A stretch of 64,000 bases of DNA, from assembly GCF_004352855.1 (NCBI RefSeq), contig NZ_SJSC01000001.1:310001-374000 (forward strand), written 5' to 3'. The position numbers and the translations under genes were made by a program. Below the pieces are notes generated by a model, which was given only the letters and a program-made list of their open reading frames with translations, made no database searches and had not been told where the DNA came from. The DNA comes from Marinomonas sp. KMM3893. GTDB lineage: Bacteria > Pseudomonadota > Gammaproteobacteria > Pseudomonadales > Marinomonadaceae. Below, in pieces: positions 48,438 through 58,132 of this stretch. Position 1 is the first letter of the stretch; every line of letters begins with the position of its first letter.

Positions 48438-48498
48438 TCTCAGTTTGTTAACCGCTTTTTAGCGCTAAAAAAGCAAGCCAATCCACCGTAATCAAGTA

Positions 48499-49119
48499 TT
48501 AACCAATGGCCAACCAACCACCGACAAAAATCATTAAGGTGCCCGCTACACGATTCATGATTCGCACGTTACCGCTTTTCATTAACACAGATCTCAATGT
48601 TCGACCTCCCATGGCATAAATAACGAGGCAGGTAAATTCAAGGCAAAGTATGATCGCGATTAACACCACTAATTGGCTTGCTAGTGGTTGTGATGAATCT
48701 AGGAATGGGGGCAATAATGCCACAAAAAACGCCCACCCTTTCGGGTTGGCTATCGCAGTAACAAAGCCTTGAGAAATCAGCTCAAATGAGGTGGCAGCGA
48801 CACCACCCTCTTCTTGCGCCTTGATCGCCATTTTGCCTTTAGACAACCACATTTGAATACCAATATAAGCAAGATAGAGACCGCCCATGGCTTTCAGGAC
48901 GGAAAAAGCGGTTGGATAATTGAGTAATAACGCTGCGACACCAATCGCCGAGAGTGTCGCCACTGTCGCAACCCCTGTTAGCTCTCCTAACATCATCCAT
49001 AATGCGCGTTTCACACCAATTGTCATTCCCAATGTCATAGCAAGTGTCATGCACATACCAGGAGTAATGGAAACAAAAAAGAAGGTTGGAATAAACGCCG
49101 ATAAAAGAGCTAAGTTCAC
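48499..49119 (-). CDS. LysE/RhtB-family amino acid exporter
   Basis: This 206-residue membrane protein with about six segments belongs to the LysE/RhtB export family. The N-terminal FFVSITPGMCMTLAMTLGMT with the PGP/PGM element, then KAMGGLYLAYIGIQMWLSKG and NPKGWAFFVALLPPFLDSSQ are typical. The start is GTG 49119, with GAGGAT 5-6 bases upstream. It is convergent with topB. The exported compound (amino acid or homoserine lactone-like) is unknown. Confidence 0.92.
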   Translation of the reverse strand: MNLALLSAFIPTFFFVSITPGMCMTLAMTLGMTIGVKRALWMMLGELTGVATVATLSAIGVAALLLNYPTAFSVLKAMGGLYLAYIGIQMWLSKGKMAIKAQEEGGVAATSFELISQGFVTAIANPKGWAFFVALLPPFLDSSQPLASQLVVLIAIILCLEFTCLVIYAMGGRTLRSVLMKSGNVRIMNRVAGTLMIFVGGWLAIG

Positions 49120-49211
49120 ACAATATCCTCACTAATTAATAACAACAGATGCCCCTGCTTCACGCGTATAAGCAAAGCCTAGGAAGATGAAAATAACAGG
49201 AAAAGCCTCGT

Positions 49212-50003
49212 CTAGAAATGTTTCTTTTTCTTAAACTCAGTCTCATCAATAAACTTATCCCACTCTTGGTTCAGTGCACCTTCTGCAGGCTCTTGAGCCG
49301 TTCCTTTTAAAGCGTCTTTAATGTCCCCCCCTGAAGAAGCTTGCTGGGCACTTTTTACTTCATCAATCAGACTGTTATATTGTTTAATGGCGGTTTTGGC
49401 TTCCACCGTTCCTTTAATAGGCGCTAACTGTATTAATGCCTCTTTATAAGAAGTGATCGCTTTTTCATAATTACCAGATAAAAAGGACTGACGAGCAGCG
49501 TAAGCATGTAGATCCGCCTTCACCTTATATTTGTAAAAACGAAGCAAGTTTGAATAACGAGTGACCACGTCACTGTTCAAGGTTTTGTCTTTTTCTGATT
49601 GTTTCAAAAACAGGTGAAAAGAATCAAACAGACGTTTTAAGTCCATAATCATCAACTCATCATTAATAGGTTTTACTTTGCGCTTTTGTTTGCTCGTTTG
49701 GAATTCTGAAGCTTCTTCTGCTGTCAGTTTGCGACGCCGTATTAAGGTCGCATCAGGTTGCAAAGCAATCAAAGCATCATAGATAACGATTAGCCGTGAA
49801 AACAACCACAAGCGCATGTCTTTAGGCTGGTATTGAGGGGGAATGTCATCAAGGTAGCGTCGTACCTGTCGAAGCTGATTATTCAAAGCCGCTATTTTTC
49901 TGACTTTTTCTAACCGAGCTTGCTCTTTAAATTGGAGGTAGATAGCAAATACAATAAAGCCTCCAATAACCACTAAAAGAACAGAAATGATGATGACAGT
50001 CAT
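49212..50003 (-). CDS. Membrane-anchored protein of unknown function (paralog A)
   Basis: I do not recognise this 263-residue protein. It has one N-terminal membrane segment (about 3-22), then a cytoplasmic helical part starting EQARLEKVRKIAALNNQLRQ (probable coiled coil) and DIPPQYQPKDMRLWLFSRLI. A TPR-like pair lies near 175-205 (AARQSFLSGNYEKAITSYKE), and the tail is charged and ends in KKKKHF. It shares layout and motifs with the gene just upstream (50080-50811), so the two are paralogs. It lies between an exporter and the Pit transporter, but no functional link is visible. Confidence 0.8.
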   Translation of the reverse strand: MTVIIISVLLVVIGGFIVFAIYLQFKEQARLEKVRKIAALNNQLRQVRRYLDDIPPQYQPKDMRLWLFSRLIVIYDALIALQPDATLIRRRKLTAEEASEFQTSKQKRKVKPINDELMIMDLKRLFDSFHLFLKQSEKDKTLNSDVVTRYSNLLRFYKYKVKADLHAYAARQSFLSGNYEKAITSYKEALIQLAPIKGTVEAKTAIKQYNSLIDEVKSAQQASSGGDIKDALKGTAQEPAEGALNQEWDKFIDETEFKKKKHF

Positions 50004-50079
50004 ACTCTACCGTTTACTCTTTTTATTTAAAGATAAATATTTTGACTCGCGACAAAAGCACTTTTAGCGGGTTAGTCAT

Positions 50080-50811
50080 CTATGCATGCTTCTGATCCAT
50101 CTCAGTATCAAGTTGGCTAGATGCCGTACTATGTTTAAATAACATATCCTCAACAATAGAAATGTGCGATTTCACCACACAAACCTCTTCAGATACATTT
50201 TCAATAACCGCCACTTTCTCAATTTCAGCCAGCGCCGTACGGTAATTTTCTAGAGCCTTGGCTTTTCTATCAGCCGCCAAATCCACCTTGGCCTGATGCA
50301 ACAACCAATCATAATGCACCAAACAATGAGAATAACGAACCAATTCAATTTGCCGTTTGGCACTTCTGTGATCTATAACATGCTGAATTGAAAATTCTCT
50401 TAATAGCGTCGGTAAAAAACGCAGCGAATTTTGTATTTTTGTACAATGCGTTGCACTCGCCACCTTCTCTCTTTTGCTATTTTGAATACCTTCTTTCAAC
50501 TGCCTTCTTAATTCTGCGAGCTCTGGCAAGGCAGACATTAACTCGGGCGCTTCAACACGCTTATTAACAATACGAGGAACAATAGAGTGCAAATAATCAA
50601 TTAGTAGTATTTTTGTTTCAATCGGAAAATACCGATCGGGCACCGATTCAAGAGTTGAAATAAGGCGATAGCTTCTAGCGATAAGCTTATCCACCACTTT
50701 ATTCTTACTAATATTCTGTTTCTTTTGCCAGGAAACCAATGCAAAGGCCGTTATTAGAAACACAATTCCAACAATAAAAACAATCGCGAATACAATGCTG
50801 ACTTGATACAT
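50080..50811 (-). CDS. Membrane-anchored protein of unknown function (paralog B)
   Basis: This 243-residue protein has an N-terminal membrane segment (about 6-28) and a helical cytoplasmic part. The segments LESVPDRYFPIETKILLIDY and HQAKVDLAADRKAKALENYR align with DIPPQYQP and the TPR-like KADLHAYAARQSFLSGNYEK of the neighbouring gene, which shows common origin by tandem duplication. There is no catalytic motif. The function is unknown; the TPR-like repeat suggests protein-protein contacts at the inner membrane. It lies 76 bases upstream of paralog A on the same strand. Confidence 0.8.
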   Translation of the reverse strand: MYQVSIVFAIVFIVGIVFLITAFALVSWQKKQNISKNKVVDKLIARSYRLISTLESVPDRYFPIETKILLIDYLHSIVPRIVNKRVEAPELMSALPELAELRRQLKEGIQNSKREKVASATHCTKIQNSLRFLPTLLREFSIQHVIDHRSAKRQIELVRYSHCLVHYDWLLHQAKVDLAADRKAKALENYRTALAEIEKVAVIENVSEEVCVVKSHISIVEDMLFKHSTASSQLDTEMDQKHA

Positions 50812-50881
50812 TTTGTCTGGCCTGCCGATTAATCCCTATCACCCATACTTTTTTATATCATAGAGCCAGAGTGAGAGACAC

Positions 50882-50909
50882 AAAAAAGGCCAGTTAAACT
50901 GGCCTTTTT
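50882..50909 (-). terminator. Rho-independent terminator after the Pit gene
   Basis: AAAAAGGCCAGTT and AACTGGCCTTTTT pair over a 2-base gap, 68 bases beyond the stop codon of the phosphate transporter. Confidence 0.9.
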
Positions 50910-50976
50910 ATTGGTAGGGTTAAATCGTTTATGAAGGCAAAGTCGCTAGCGCCTTCTCTAAACTGCACGCTATTTA

Positions 50977-52551
50977 CTAACGAGACACGGAGAAACCCAG
51001 CAACATATAAAACAACATAGCAGAAAGCAATGCAGAAGCAGGTACGGTAATGACCCAAGCCGCAGCAATTCGAATCAGCGCAGAACGCTTAACCAATTCT
51101 TTCTTAGTGGCTTTTTTAAGGCCTTTACGCTCTTCTTTAGAAATTGGCGAATCGGCTCTTGCTGCTTTTAGCTCTTTAAGAATAAGGCGCTTCTGGTCAA
51201 CATCGGCTTCGGTAAAGCGTTTTACAAATGCCTGAGTCTCGTCAACACCCAATCCCGCATTTTGAGAATGCTTAATAATGGCTGCAATTTTCTTATCGTA
51301 AGACTGCTTCAAGTATTCACGTAAAAAGCCTACACCAAAAATACCACCAACAGCGATATGCGTAGAACTCACTGGTAGCCCTAGCTGCGATGCAATAATA
51401 ACGGTAATGGCAGCGGCCATAGCAACACAAAAAGCACGAGTTTTATCCAGCTCAGTAATTTCACTACCAACGGCTTTGATCAACTTAGGACCAAACAACG
51501 CAAGACCAATGGCAATACCGATACCACCTACGGCCATAATCCAAAGAGGAATCGGTGCTTTACTTGAGACAGAGCCCGTCATCAAAGCGTCGTTTATCGC
51601 AGCTAAAGGCCCAATAGAGTTGGCGACGTCATTCGCACCATGAGCAAAACTTAATAAGGCCGCGGAAGCAATCAATGGAATAGTAAATAAGCTGTTCACA
51701 GCGTCTTTATTGTTTTGCAACGAGGCAGCGGCTTTATCGACCATAGGACGCACAATAAAGTACGCCGTTAATGCGATCGCAAACCCGATCAAACCCGCCG
51801 TCATTATGTCTAGCTTCCAAAGGTGCTTTAAGCCCTTCATTATCAGGTAAGTAGAAAACGCCCAAACCATCAAGCCAACTAATAAAGGCACGGTTTTTTT
51901 CGCCGCTGCGATCATGTCGTTCTTATAGGTAATGGAACGCTTAATATAAATTAAGAATAACGCGGCTATTACCCCTCCCAGCACAGGAGAAATGACCCAA
52001 CTTGCGACAATCGCCAACAATTGACTCCAGTTGGCGATATCCCAGCCACCTGCTGCAATACCTGCTCCTAATACACCACCAACAATCGAGTGGGTTGTAG
52101 AAACTGGCGCGCCTAAATAAGTGGCCAAGTTAAGCCAAATAGCACCCGCTAACAAAGCGGCCATCATAATCCAAATGAAGGTTTCTGCATCCGCAATGGC
52201 ATTCGGATTGATAATGCCTTTTTTGATCGTACCAACAACGCTGCCACCAGCGATGAGAGCGCCTGCGGCTTCAAATACTGCGGCAATTAGAATCGCACCA
52301 GTCATCGACAGCGCTTTCGAACCTACCGCTGGACCGACGTTATTCGCGACATCATTAGCACCAATATTCAATGCCATGTAAGCCCCAATCGCCGCAGCGA
52401 TAGCGAGAATTGAAAGGTTAGAAACCCCAATACCTTGCCATGAAGCATAAAAGCCAGAGACGAATACAAAAGCTAATGCTAGCAGTATGCGGATAAATTC
52501 GTTTCCACCCCATAGGGTAGTTTCTTGTTTCGGGTTATTTGTAAGATCCAT
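50977..52551 (-). CDS. Inorganic phosphate transporter, PiT family
   Basis: This is a low-affinity phosphate transporter of 524 residues with about ten membrane segments. Both PiT signature repeats are present: ALNIGANDVANNVGPAVGSK near 60-80 and SFAHGANDVANSIGPLAAIN near 305-325, plus GAPVSTTHSIVGGVLGAG. A hydrophilic loop of about 80 residues near 425-500 (LKELKAARADSPISKEERKG) precedes the last segments. The usual PhoU-like partner (DUF47) often found beside pit genes is not next to it here. Co-transported cation and metal preference are unknown. Confidence 0.93.
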   Translation of the reverse strand: MDLTNNPKQETTLWGGNEFIRILLALAFVFVSGFYASWQGIGVSNLSILAIAAAIGAYMALNIGANDVANNVGPAVGSKALSMTGAILIAAVFEAAGALIAGGSVVGTIKKGIINPNAIADAETFIWIMMAALLAGAIWLNLATYLGAPVSTTHSIVGGVLGAGIAAGGWDIANWSQLLAIVASWVISPVLGGVIAALFLIYIKRSITYKNDMIAAAKKTVPLLVGLMVWAFSTYLIMKGLKHLWKLDIMTAGLIGFAIALTAYFIVRPMVDKAAASLQNNKDAVNSLFTIPLIASAALLSFAHGANDVANSIGPLAAINDALMTGSVSSKAPIPLWIMAVGGIGIAIGLALFGPKLIKAVGSEITELDKTRAFCVAMAAAITVIIASQLGLPVSSTHIAVGGIFGVGFLREYLKQSYDKKIAAIIKHSQNAGLGVDETQAFVKRFTEADVDQKRLILKELKAARADSPISKEERKGLKKATKKELVKRSALIRIAAAWVITVPASALLSAMLFYMLLGFSVSR

Positions 52552-52876
52552 ATAGGCTCATCTTTACTGATTAATCTATGCCAAACCGCTTTCCACTGAA
52601 CCCAAATATAGTGGAAAGAGAAATGCCTACCTTAGCAATATTAGAATTCGGCTCTGGGGTCATCCTGTCACATTTTGTTCATAAAATGCCTTTCGGGCGC
52701 CATTCTACACCGAGGTACCCAATATAAAAACCCTATAAATATTACAATTTTGTGTCAGAAAGTATTCGTAAAAAAAGTGCCCCTATGGGCACTTTAAAAA
52801 AATTATCACTTCTCGAAACAACAATGATTGCTTGCCATCTAGAGCGCGCACTAACGAAACCTGTATACACAGCAGA
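52552..52876. other. Gap between Pit and sox genes
   Basis: This 325-base gap holds the Pit promoter region (near 52560-52700) and the sox operon terminator near 52770. I see no gene or riboswitch in it. Confidence 0.6.
52768..52795 (-). terminator. Rho-independent terminator of the sox operon
   Basis: AAAGTGCCC and GGGCACTTT pair over a 4-base loop, with a T-run on the minus strand side, about 80 bases beyond the soxG stop codon. Confidence 0.88.
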
Positions 52877-53506
52877 TTATTCGCTCACAGACAAACCATA
52901 TTCATCCGATGCATCCACCAGCCAACGCCAAACGTAATCCGCAAAGCTACGACGAACAACCATAAAGTAACTGCCTTCTACCTGATGATGCAGAACGACC
53001 GTTGCCTTAGCAAAATGCGTAGTAATGACTTTCCCTACAGGAAATTCCGCTTCTATGTCGTATCCGCAGCTCTTTTGTAAGACCTGCTGAACGGCACGAC
53101 CAGATAAGGTCATCAGTGTTTGACCACCTGACACATCCACCACGGAAAAATGCCCAGTAAGCTCGGCGCGTAACGAGGTTTCAATCTCGCCAGGAGACAA
53201 GTTCGCTGCGAGAATCAACCATTCGTCCGGACCAATCCAAAAAACATGGCAACGTTCACAAGCACGGCTTGTTAGTGGCGTCAAAGGCAAGGCAGTGCCC
53301 AGCACTTTTTCAACGCCGGCAACAAAATCAGCGTTTTCTGGGTTGCCTCGTAAGGTCAGGTGCGCATAAAAAGACGCTTCGCAAAAGCGCACGCCAGCCT
53401 CGTCGACATTTTTATGCGTAACATGGTGCAAAGGTGTCTCACGTCGAGTGATACCTTGAGTATTTTTAGCCCGTGCTGAAAAATCAAACGTCGCTGAATT
53501 AGACAT
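52877..53506 (-). CDS. soxG: Sarcosine oxidase gamma subunit
   Basis: This is the gamma subunit of heterotetrameric sarcosine oxidase, 209 residues with a GcvT-like fold (RACERCHVFWIGPDEWLILA, FSVVDVSGGQTLMTLSGRAV, VRRSFADYVWRWLVDASDEY). The ATG at 53506 lies inside the soxA end (8-base overlap) and follows AAGGAG, so it is preferred over upstream in-frame starts. It is the last gene of soxBDAG. Confidence 0.94.
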   Translation of the reverse strand: MSNSATFDFSARAKNTQGITRRETPLHHVTHKNVDEAGVRFCEASFYAHLTLRGNPENADFVAGVEKVLGTALPLTPLTSRACERCHVFWIGPDEWLILAANLSPGEIETSLRAELTGHFSVVDVSGGQTLMTLSGRAVQQVLQKSCGYDIEAEFPVGKVITTHFAKATVVLHHQVEGSYFMVVRRSFADYVWRWLVDASDEYGLSVSE

Positions 53507-56500
53507 TTTGGCGCTCTCCTTTTGGGTCGTAAAAGACATAATCACAAATTTCAGCTTCAATAACTCGACCATCAGCCAAAGGAAAATATACGGTATCGCC
53601 TTTATGACTCTGACCTTCTTTAATAACCGCTAACGCAATCGAACGACCAACCACAGCACTGTAATAGCTCGATGTGACATGCCCCACCATGGTCATTGGA
53701 ATCGCTTGCTCTGGGTCCCACACAGCTTGTGCACCTTCTGGCAGCACTTCGTCAGGGTTCTTCGTTTTCAACCCCACATACTGTTTTCTTGCGGCCTTTT
53801 TCGTATCTGGGCGATCGAAAGAGCGCTTGCCAATAAAGCTGAACTCTTTGTTTTTTCCAACACACCAGCCCATATCCATATCATAAGGTGTGACTGAACC
53901 ATCGGTGTCTTGACCCACAATAATGAAACCTTTTTCAGCGCGCAGCACGTGCATGGTCTCAGTGCCATAAGGCGTAATATCAAACTCTTTGCCAGCGGCC
54001 ATCACCGCTTCCCAAACAAAAAGTCCATCGTTTGCTGGCACATTGATTTCGTAAGATAATTCGCCAGTGAAACTGATCCGAAAAACCCGCCCTTTCACCC
54101 CTGCTATCGTGCCTTCTCGCCAATCCATGAACTTGAAAGCGTCTTTATCAAGGTCAATGTCATCACACACTTTGGCTAACACTTTACGGGCATTGGGTCC
54201 CGAAATAGTCATGGTCGACCAATGGTCGGTCACCGATGTCATAAAGACATCTAATTCCGGCCATTCTGTTTGGTGCCACAGCTCCAACCACTCCAGTACA
54301 TTGGCCGCACCACCCGTTGTGGTCGTCAAAATAAAATGATCGTCCGCCAAGCAAGAAGTCACGCCATCATCCATGATCATGCCATCTTCTTTCAGCATCA
54401 GACCATAACGACACTTGCCAACCGCCAGCTTAGACCAAGCATTGGTGTAGACACGGTTTAAGAACTCACGCGCGTCTTTGCCTTGTATATCAATTTTTCC
54501 TAAGGTGGATGCATCCAAAATACCCACACTATTGCGCGTGGCTAAGCATTCACGATTCAAGGATTCCTGCATAGTCTCACCCGGTTTTGGGTAATACCAT
54601 GGACGCTTCCACTGACCGACATCCTCAAACAAGGCGCCATTTTCAACATGCCATTGGTGCATTGCGGTATAACGCTCTGGATCGAATAATGACTCGGCGT
54701 CACGCCCTGCTAACGCCCCAAAAGTAGAAGGCGTATAAGAGGGTCTGAAAATGGTCGTGCCGGTTTCCTCAATACTTTTGCTTAGCGAGCGAGCCGCAAT
54801 CGCCATACCATTAACGTTACCCAGCTTGCCTTGATCGGTACCAAACCCCATCGCGGTGTAGCGTTTAACGTGCTCGATCGATTCAAACCCTTCGCGAGTT
54901 GCCAATTCAATGCCTGCCGCCGTCACATCATTTTGCAAATCAACAAACTGCTTAGGCGCTCGACTGACTGGTTTTTTATGTGGCACCAAAAACAGAGCTT
55001 GCGCTTTACCTTCCGCAATCCGCTCAACAGAAGGCTTATTCGCTAACACCTCGCCTTGGCCAAAACCTGCCGCTGACGCGGCTTTAGCACCGACATCAAA
55101 ACCATGATCAATGCAATCAACTAGCTGATGATCACCCAGGATAGAACCGACACAATGCTGTGCTTGCAAGGCTTTACCGGGAACAAAGCCGATAACCTCC
55201 TCACTCCAAGTTGGGCGTGAGCCAGTATGGCAGCTCAAATGCACCACAGGACTCCAGCCGCCCGATGTGGCGACCGTATCACAGTCGTACTGTTTAACAT
55301 CGCCCGTTACCTTGTCGCCTTGTTCATTGATTGGCGCCACAGAAGCGGAATAGACTCGATGTCCGCCTTTCGCTTCGGTGACCGCATGACCAAACCAAAC
55401 GTTGATCCCTAACGCCTTAGCTTCGGCGACTAATGCGCCATCCGAATGCGTACGAGAATCGGCGATTCCCACCACATGACGGCCCGCTTTTGACCACTCG
55501 ATCGCCGCTAAATAGCCGCTGTCATTGGCCGTAGAGACGATCAAATCATGACCAGGCACGACCGCGTAGCGTTTAATATAGGTCGCTACCGAAGACGCTA
55601 ACATCACCCCAGGCACATCATTGTTAGCAAACACCAATGGTCGCTCTTGCGCGCCCGCCGCCAAAATTACCTGTTTAGCACGTATTCGATGCGATCGTTG
55701 ACGTGTTCCAGACACTGCCCGCTCACCAAGGTGATCCGTTCGGCGCTCAATCGCCACTAAGAAATTATGATCAAAGTAGCCCATGACCGTGGTTTTAGGC
55801 AGTACTTTCACATTCTCCATTGCTTCCAGTTCAGCCACAATTTCAGCCAACCACAAGGACGCCGATCCGCCATTAATAGGCTGATCAAACGTTAGAAGAT
55901 GCCCACCCATTTCACTTTGCTCGTCCGCAATAATAACACGTGCACCCGTTTTGGCCGCGGCATAGGCCGCACTCAAACCCGCTGGACCACCGCCTACAAC
56001 CATCACATCGCAATGCTGATTAAACTTGTCATAAGTATCTGGGTCTGGCGCAGTTGGCGCTTTACCCAGACCTGCGGCCTTACGAATAAAATGCTCATAC
56101 GTCATCCACAACTTTTGTGGATACATAAAGGTTTTATAATAAAACCCTGGTGGCATCAGAGCACCAGCTTTGCCCAAATAGGACATCAAATCGAAATTAA
56201 CATTCGGCCAACCCGCGACAGGGTTAGACACTAGACCTGAGTACAACTCCTGTTGTGTGGCTCGAACATTGGGCACCGTTGTATCGCCAGTCCCCAGTTG
56301 AACCACACCATTGGGTTCTTCACTTCCGTGACCAGTAATGCCGCGAGCACGGGAATATTTAAAGCTACGACCGACTACGTCCACGCCGTTTGCTAATAAA
56401 GCCGACGCTAAGGTATCGCCTTCATAACCTTTATAGTGCTGACCGGCAAAGCTAAAGTTTAATGCTTTATTACGGTCAATCCGGCCCCCTTGGGCTAAGC

Positions 56501-56516
56501 GATTCTTCTGGCTCAT
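53499..56516 (-). CDS. soxA: Sarcosine oxidase alpha subunit
   Basis: This is the large subunit (1005 residues) of heterotetrameric sarcosine oxidase, which demethylates sarcosine to glycine and passes the methyl group to tetrahydrofolate. In order it has an N-terminal 2Fe-2S-like fold without clear cluster cysteines (about 15-100), an NAD-binding oxidoreductase domain with MVVGGGPAGLSAAYAAAKTG (about 172-191) and a middle domain. The C-terminal half is homologous to the glycine cleavage T protein (about 600-1005) and binds folate. It overlaps soxD by 4 bases (ATGA) and soxG by 8, so translation is coupled. Confidence 0.96.
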   Translation of the reverse strand: MSQKNRLAQGGRIDRNKALNFSFAGQHYKGYEGDTLASALLANGVDVVGRSFKYSRARGITGHGSEEPNGVVQLGTGDTTVPNVRATQQELYSGLVSNPVAGWPNVNFDLMSYLGKAGALMPPGFYYKTFMYPQKLWMTYEHFIRKAAGLGKAPTAPDPDTYDKFNQHCDVMVVGGGPAGLSAAYAAAKTGARVIIADEQSEMGGHLLTFDQPINGGSASLWLAEIVAELEAMENVKVLPKTTVMGYFDHNFLVAIERRTDHLGERAVSGTRQRSHRIRAKQVILAAGAQERPLVFANNDVPGVMLASSVATYIKRYAVVPGHDLIVSTANDSGYLAAIEWSKAGRHVVGIADSRTHSDGALVAEAKALGINVWFGHAVTEAKGGHRVYSASVAPINEQGDKVTGDVKQYDCDTVATSGGWSPVVHLSCHTGSRPTWSEEVIGFVPGKALQAQHCVGSILGDHQLVDCIDHGFDVGAKAASAAGFGQGEVLANKPSVERIAEGKAQALFLVPHKKPVSRAPKQFVDLQNDVTAAGIELATREGFESIEHVKRYTAMGFGTDQGKLGNVNGMAIAARSLSKSIEETGTTIFRPSYTPSTFGALAGRDAESLFDPERYTAMHQWHVENGALFEDVGQWKRPWYYPKPGETMQESLNRECLATRNSVGILDASTLGKIDIQGKDAREFLNRVYTNAWSKLAVGKCRYGLMLKEDGMIMDDGVTSCLADDHFILTTTTGGAANVLEWLELWHQTEWPELDVFMTSVTDHWSTMTISGPNARKVLAKVCDDIDLDKDAFKFMDWREGTIAGVKGRVFRISFTGELSYEINVPANDGLFVWEAVMAAGKEFDITPYGTETMHVLRAEKGFIIVGQDTDGSVTPYDMDMGWCVGKNKEFSFIGKRSFDRPDTKKAARKQYVGLKTKNPDEVLPEGAQAVWDPEQAIPMTMVGHVTSSYYSAVVGRSIALAVIKEGQSHKGDTVYFPLADGRVIEAEICDYVFYDPKGERQNV

Positions 56517-56809
56517 TCCGTCTCTTCCTTATCGGTAACCGCTGGCATCTCACCTATCTTGTAGGTTTCGTAAATATCATAAGTAACGGTATTGCGCGTC
56601 ACGTTAAAAAAACGTCGACAACCGCTTACGTGGTACCACATTTCATGATGGATACCTTTGGGATTCTTACGGAAAAATAAGTAATCCCCCCACTCCTTAT
56701 CCGATAAAGCGTCAGGATCTTTGGGACGAACAATGTGCGCTTGGCCACGATAATGGAACTCGTCTTCTTCACGATGTTCCTGACAATAGGGACAAAAAAG
56801 ATGCAACAT
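56513..56809 (-). CDS. soxD: Sarcosine oxidase delta subunit
   Basis: This small zinc-binding subunit of 98 residues begins MLHLFCPYCQEHREEDEFHY, with ligands Cys6, Cys9 and His12-type residues, and HHEMWYHVSGCRRFFNVTRN is diagnostic. AGGAG lies 9 bases before the ATG. It starts 12 bases after soxB and overlaps soxA by 4 bases. Confidence 0.96.
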   Translation of the reverse strand: MLHLFCPYCQEHREEDEFHYRGQAHIVRPKDPDALSDKEWGDYLFFRKNPKGIHHEMWYHVSGCRRFFNVTRNTVTYDIYETYKIGEMPAVTDKEETE

Positions 56810-56821
56810 AAAACAGATCTC

Positions 56822-58072
56822 CTAGTGAGCTACGCCAGCGGCGCCGTGTTCGTCAATAAGGTGCCCCGAATGGAAGCGATCAATGCTAAAAGGTTTCGCC
56901 AGTGGATGAGGTTCATCCTTGGCGATGGTGTGCGCAAACACATTGCCAGACCCAGGTGTGGCTTTAAAGCCACCGGTTCCCCAACCACAGTTAAAGTACA
57001 AACCCGGAATGTGTGTCTTGGAAATAATCGGGGAAGCGTCAGGCGTGGTATCGACAATACCGCCCCAAGCACGGTTCATGCGCACTCGCCTAACGTCTGG
57101 GAACATTTCACAGATCGCCGCCAAAGTGTGCTCAATAACAGGAAAAGAGCCACGCTGACCATAGCCGGTATAGCCATCAATACCCGCACCAATCACCAAG
57201 TCGCCTTTGTCCGATTGACTCATGTAGCCGTGTACTGCATTGGACATCACAACCGTGTCTAGAATCGGCTTGATTGGTTCGGAAACACAAGCCTGCAACG
57301 GATGACTTTCGATAGGCAGCTCCATGCCCACCATTTTGGCTAGCAAAGAAGAGCTGCCCGCGGTCACACACGCCACTTTTTTAGCGGCGATAAAACCACG
57401 ATTGGTTTCGACGCCACACACAGCGCCTTCATGACGACGAATTCCGATTACTTCCGTTTGCTGTAGTAAATCCACACCTAGTGCATCAGCACCTCGAGCA
57501 AACCCCCAAGCCACAGCGTCATGCCGAGCGACCCCGCCACGGGCTTGCCAAGAAGCGCCCAGCACAGGGTAACGGGCACTCGCGGAGCAATCTAACAACG
57601 GGCAAATGTCTTTCACTTGCTTCGCATTCAGTACTTCACCATCGATACCGTTTAGCCGGTTCGCACTCACTCGTCGCTCAATATCTCGCATGTCTTGCAA
57701 GTTATGACCAAGGTTCAATACGCCACGCTGTGAGAACATCACGTTGTAGTTTAAATCTTGGCTCAGGCCTTCCCACAATTTCATCGAGTGTTCGAATAGG
57801 TGAGCGGCTTCATCCCACAGGTAATTGGAACGAACGATTGTGGTGTTACGGGCGGTATTCCCTCCGCCCAGATAGCCTTTTTCAACCACGGCAACATTGG
57901 TAATACCATGCTCTTTAGCAAGGTAGTAGGCGGTCGCTAACCCATGCCCACCGCCACCAATAATGACCACATCGTAGACGTCCTTCGGAGTCGGATTACG
58001 CCATACTTTCTGCCAATTTTCATGATGACTTAACGCATGTTTAAAGAGACTAAATACTGAATAACGACTCAT
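56822..58072 (-). CDS. soxB: Sarcosine oxidase beta subunit
   Basis: SoxB (416 residues) is the flavin subunit that oxidises sarcosine. The FAD-binding motif is [20 protein letters not shown] (about 35-54), and the covalent-FMN region [18 protein letters not shown] is close by. The C-terminal [20 protein letters not shown] closes the DAO fold. It is the first gene of soxBDAG, 61 bases behind the sdaA gene on the same strand. Confidence 0.96.
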   Translation of the reverse strand: MSRYSVFSLFKHALSHHENWQKVWRNPTPKDVYDVVIIGGGGHGLATAYYLAKEHGITNVAVVEKGYLGGGNTARNTTIVRSNYLWDEAAHLFEHSMKLWEGLSQDLNYNVMFSQRGVLNLGHNLQDMRDIERRVSANRLNGIDGEVLNAKQVKDICPLLDCSASARYPVLGASWQARGGVARHDAVAWGFARGADALGVDLLQQTEVIGIRRHEGAVCGVETNRGFIAAKKVACVTAGSSSLLAKMVGMELPIESHPLQACVSEPIKPILDTVVMSNAVHGYMSQSDKGDLVIGAGIDGYTGYGQRGSFPVIEHTLAAICEMFPDVRRVRMNRAWGGIVDTTPDASPIISKTHIPGLYFNCGWGTGGFKATPGSGNVFAHTIAKDEPHPLAKPFSIDRFHSGHLIDEHGAAGVAH

Positions 58073-58132
58073 AACACCATCCTATACACTCGATGACACA
58101 GTTCTAAAATTGATTGTCGCTAACCCACAAGG

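Noticed and set aside
52652-52690. Pho-box-like sequence (CTGTCAC-N4-TGTTCAT) upstream of the Pit gene
   Set aside because: The second half-site matches poorly and the orientation is opposite to the gene, so it is weaker than expected by chance in AT-rich DNA.
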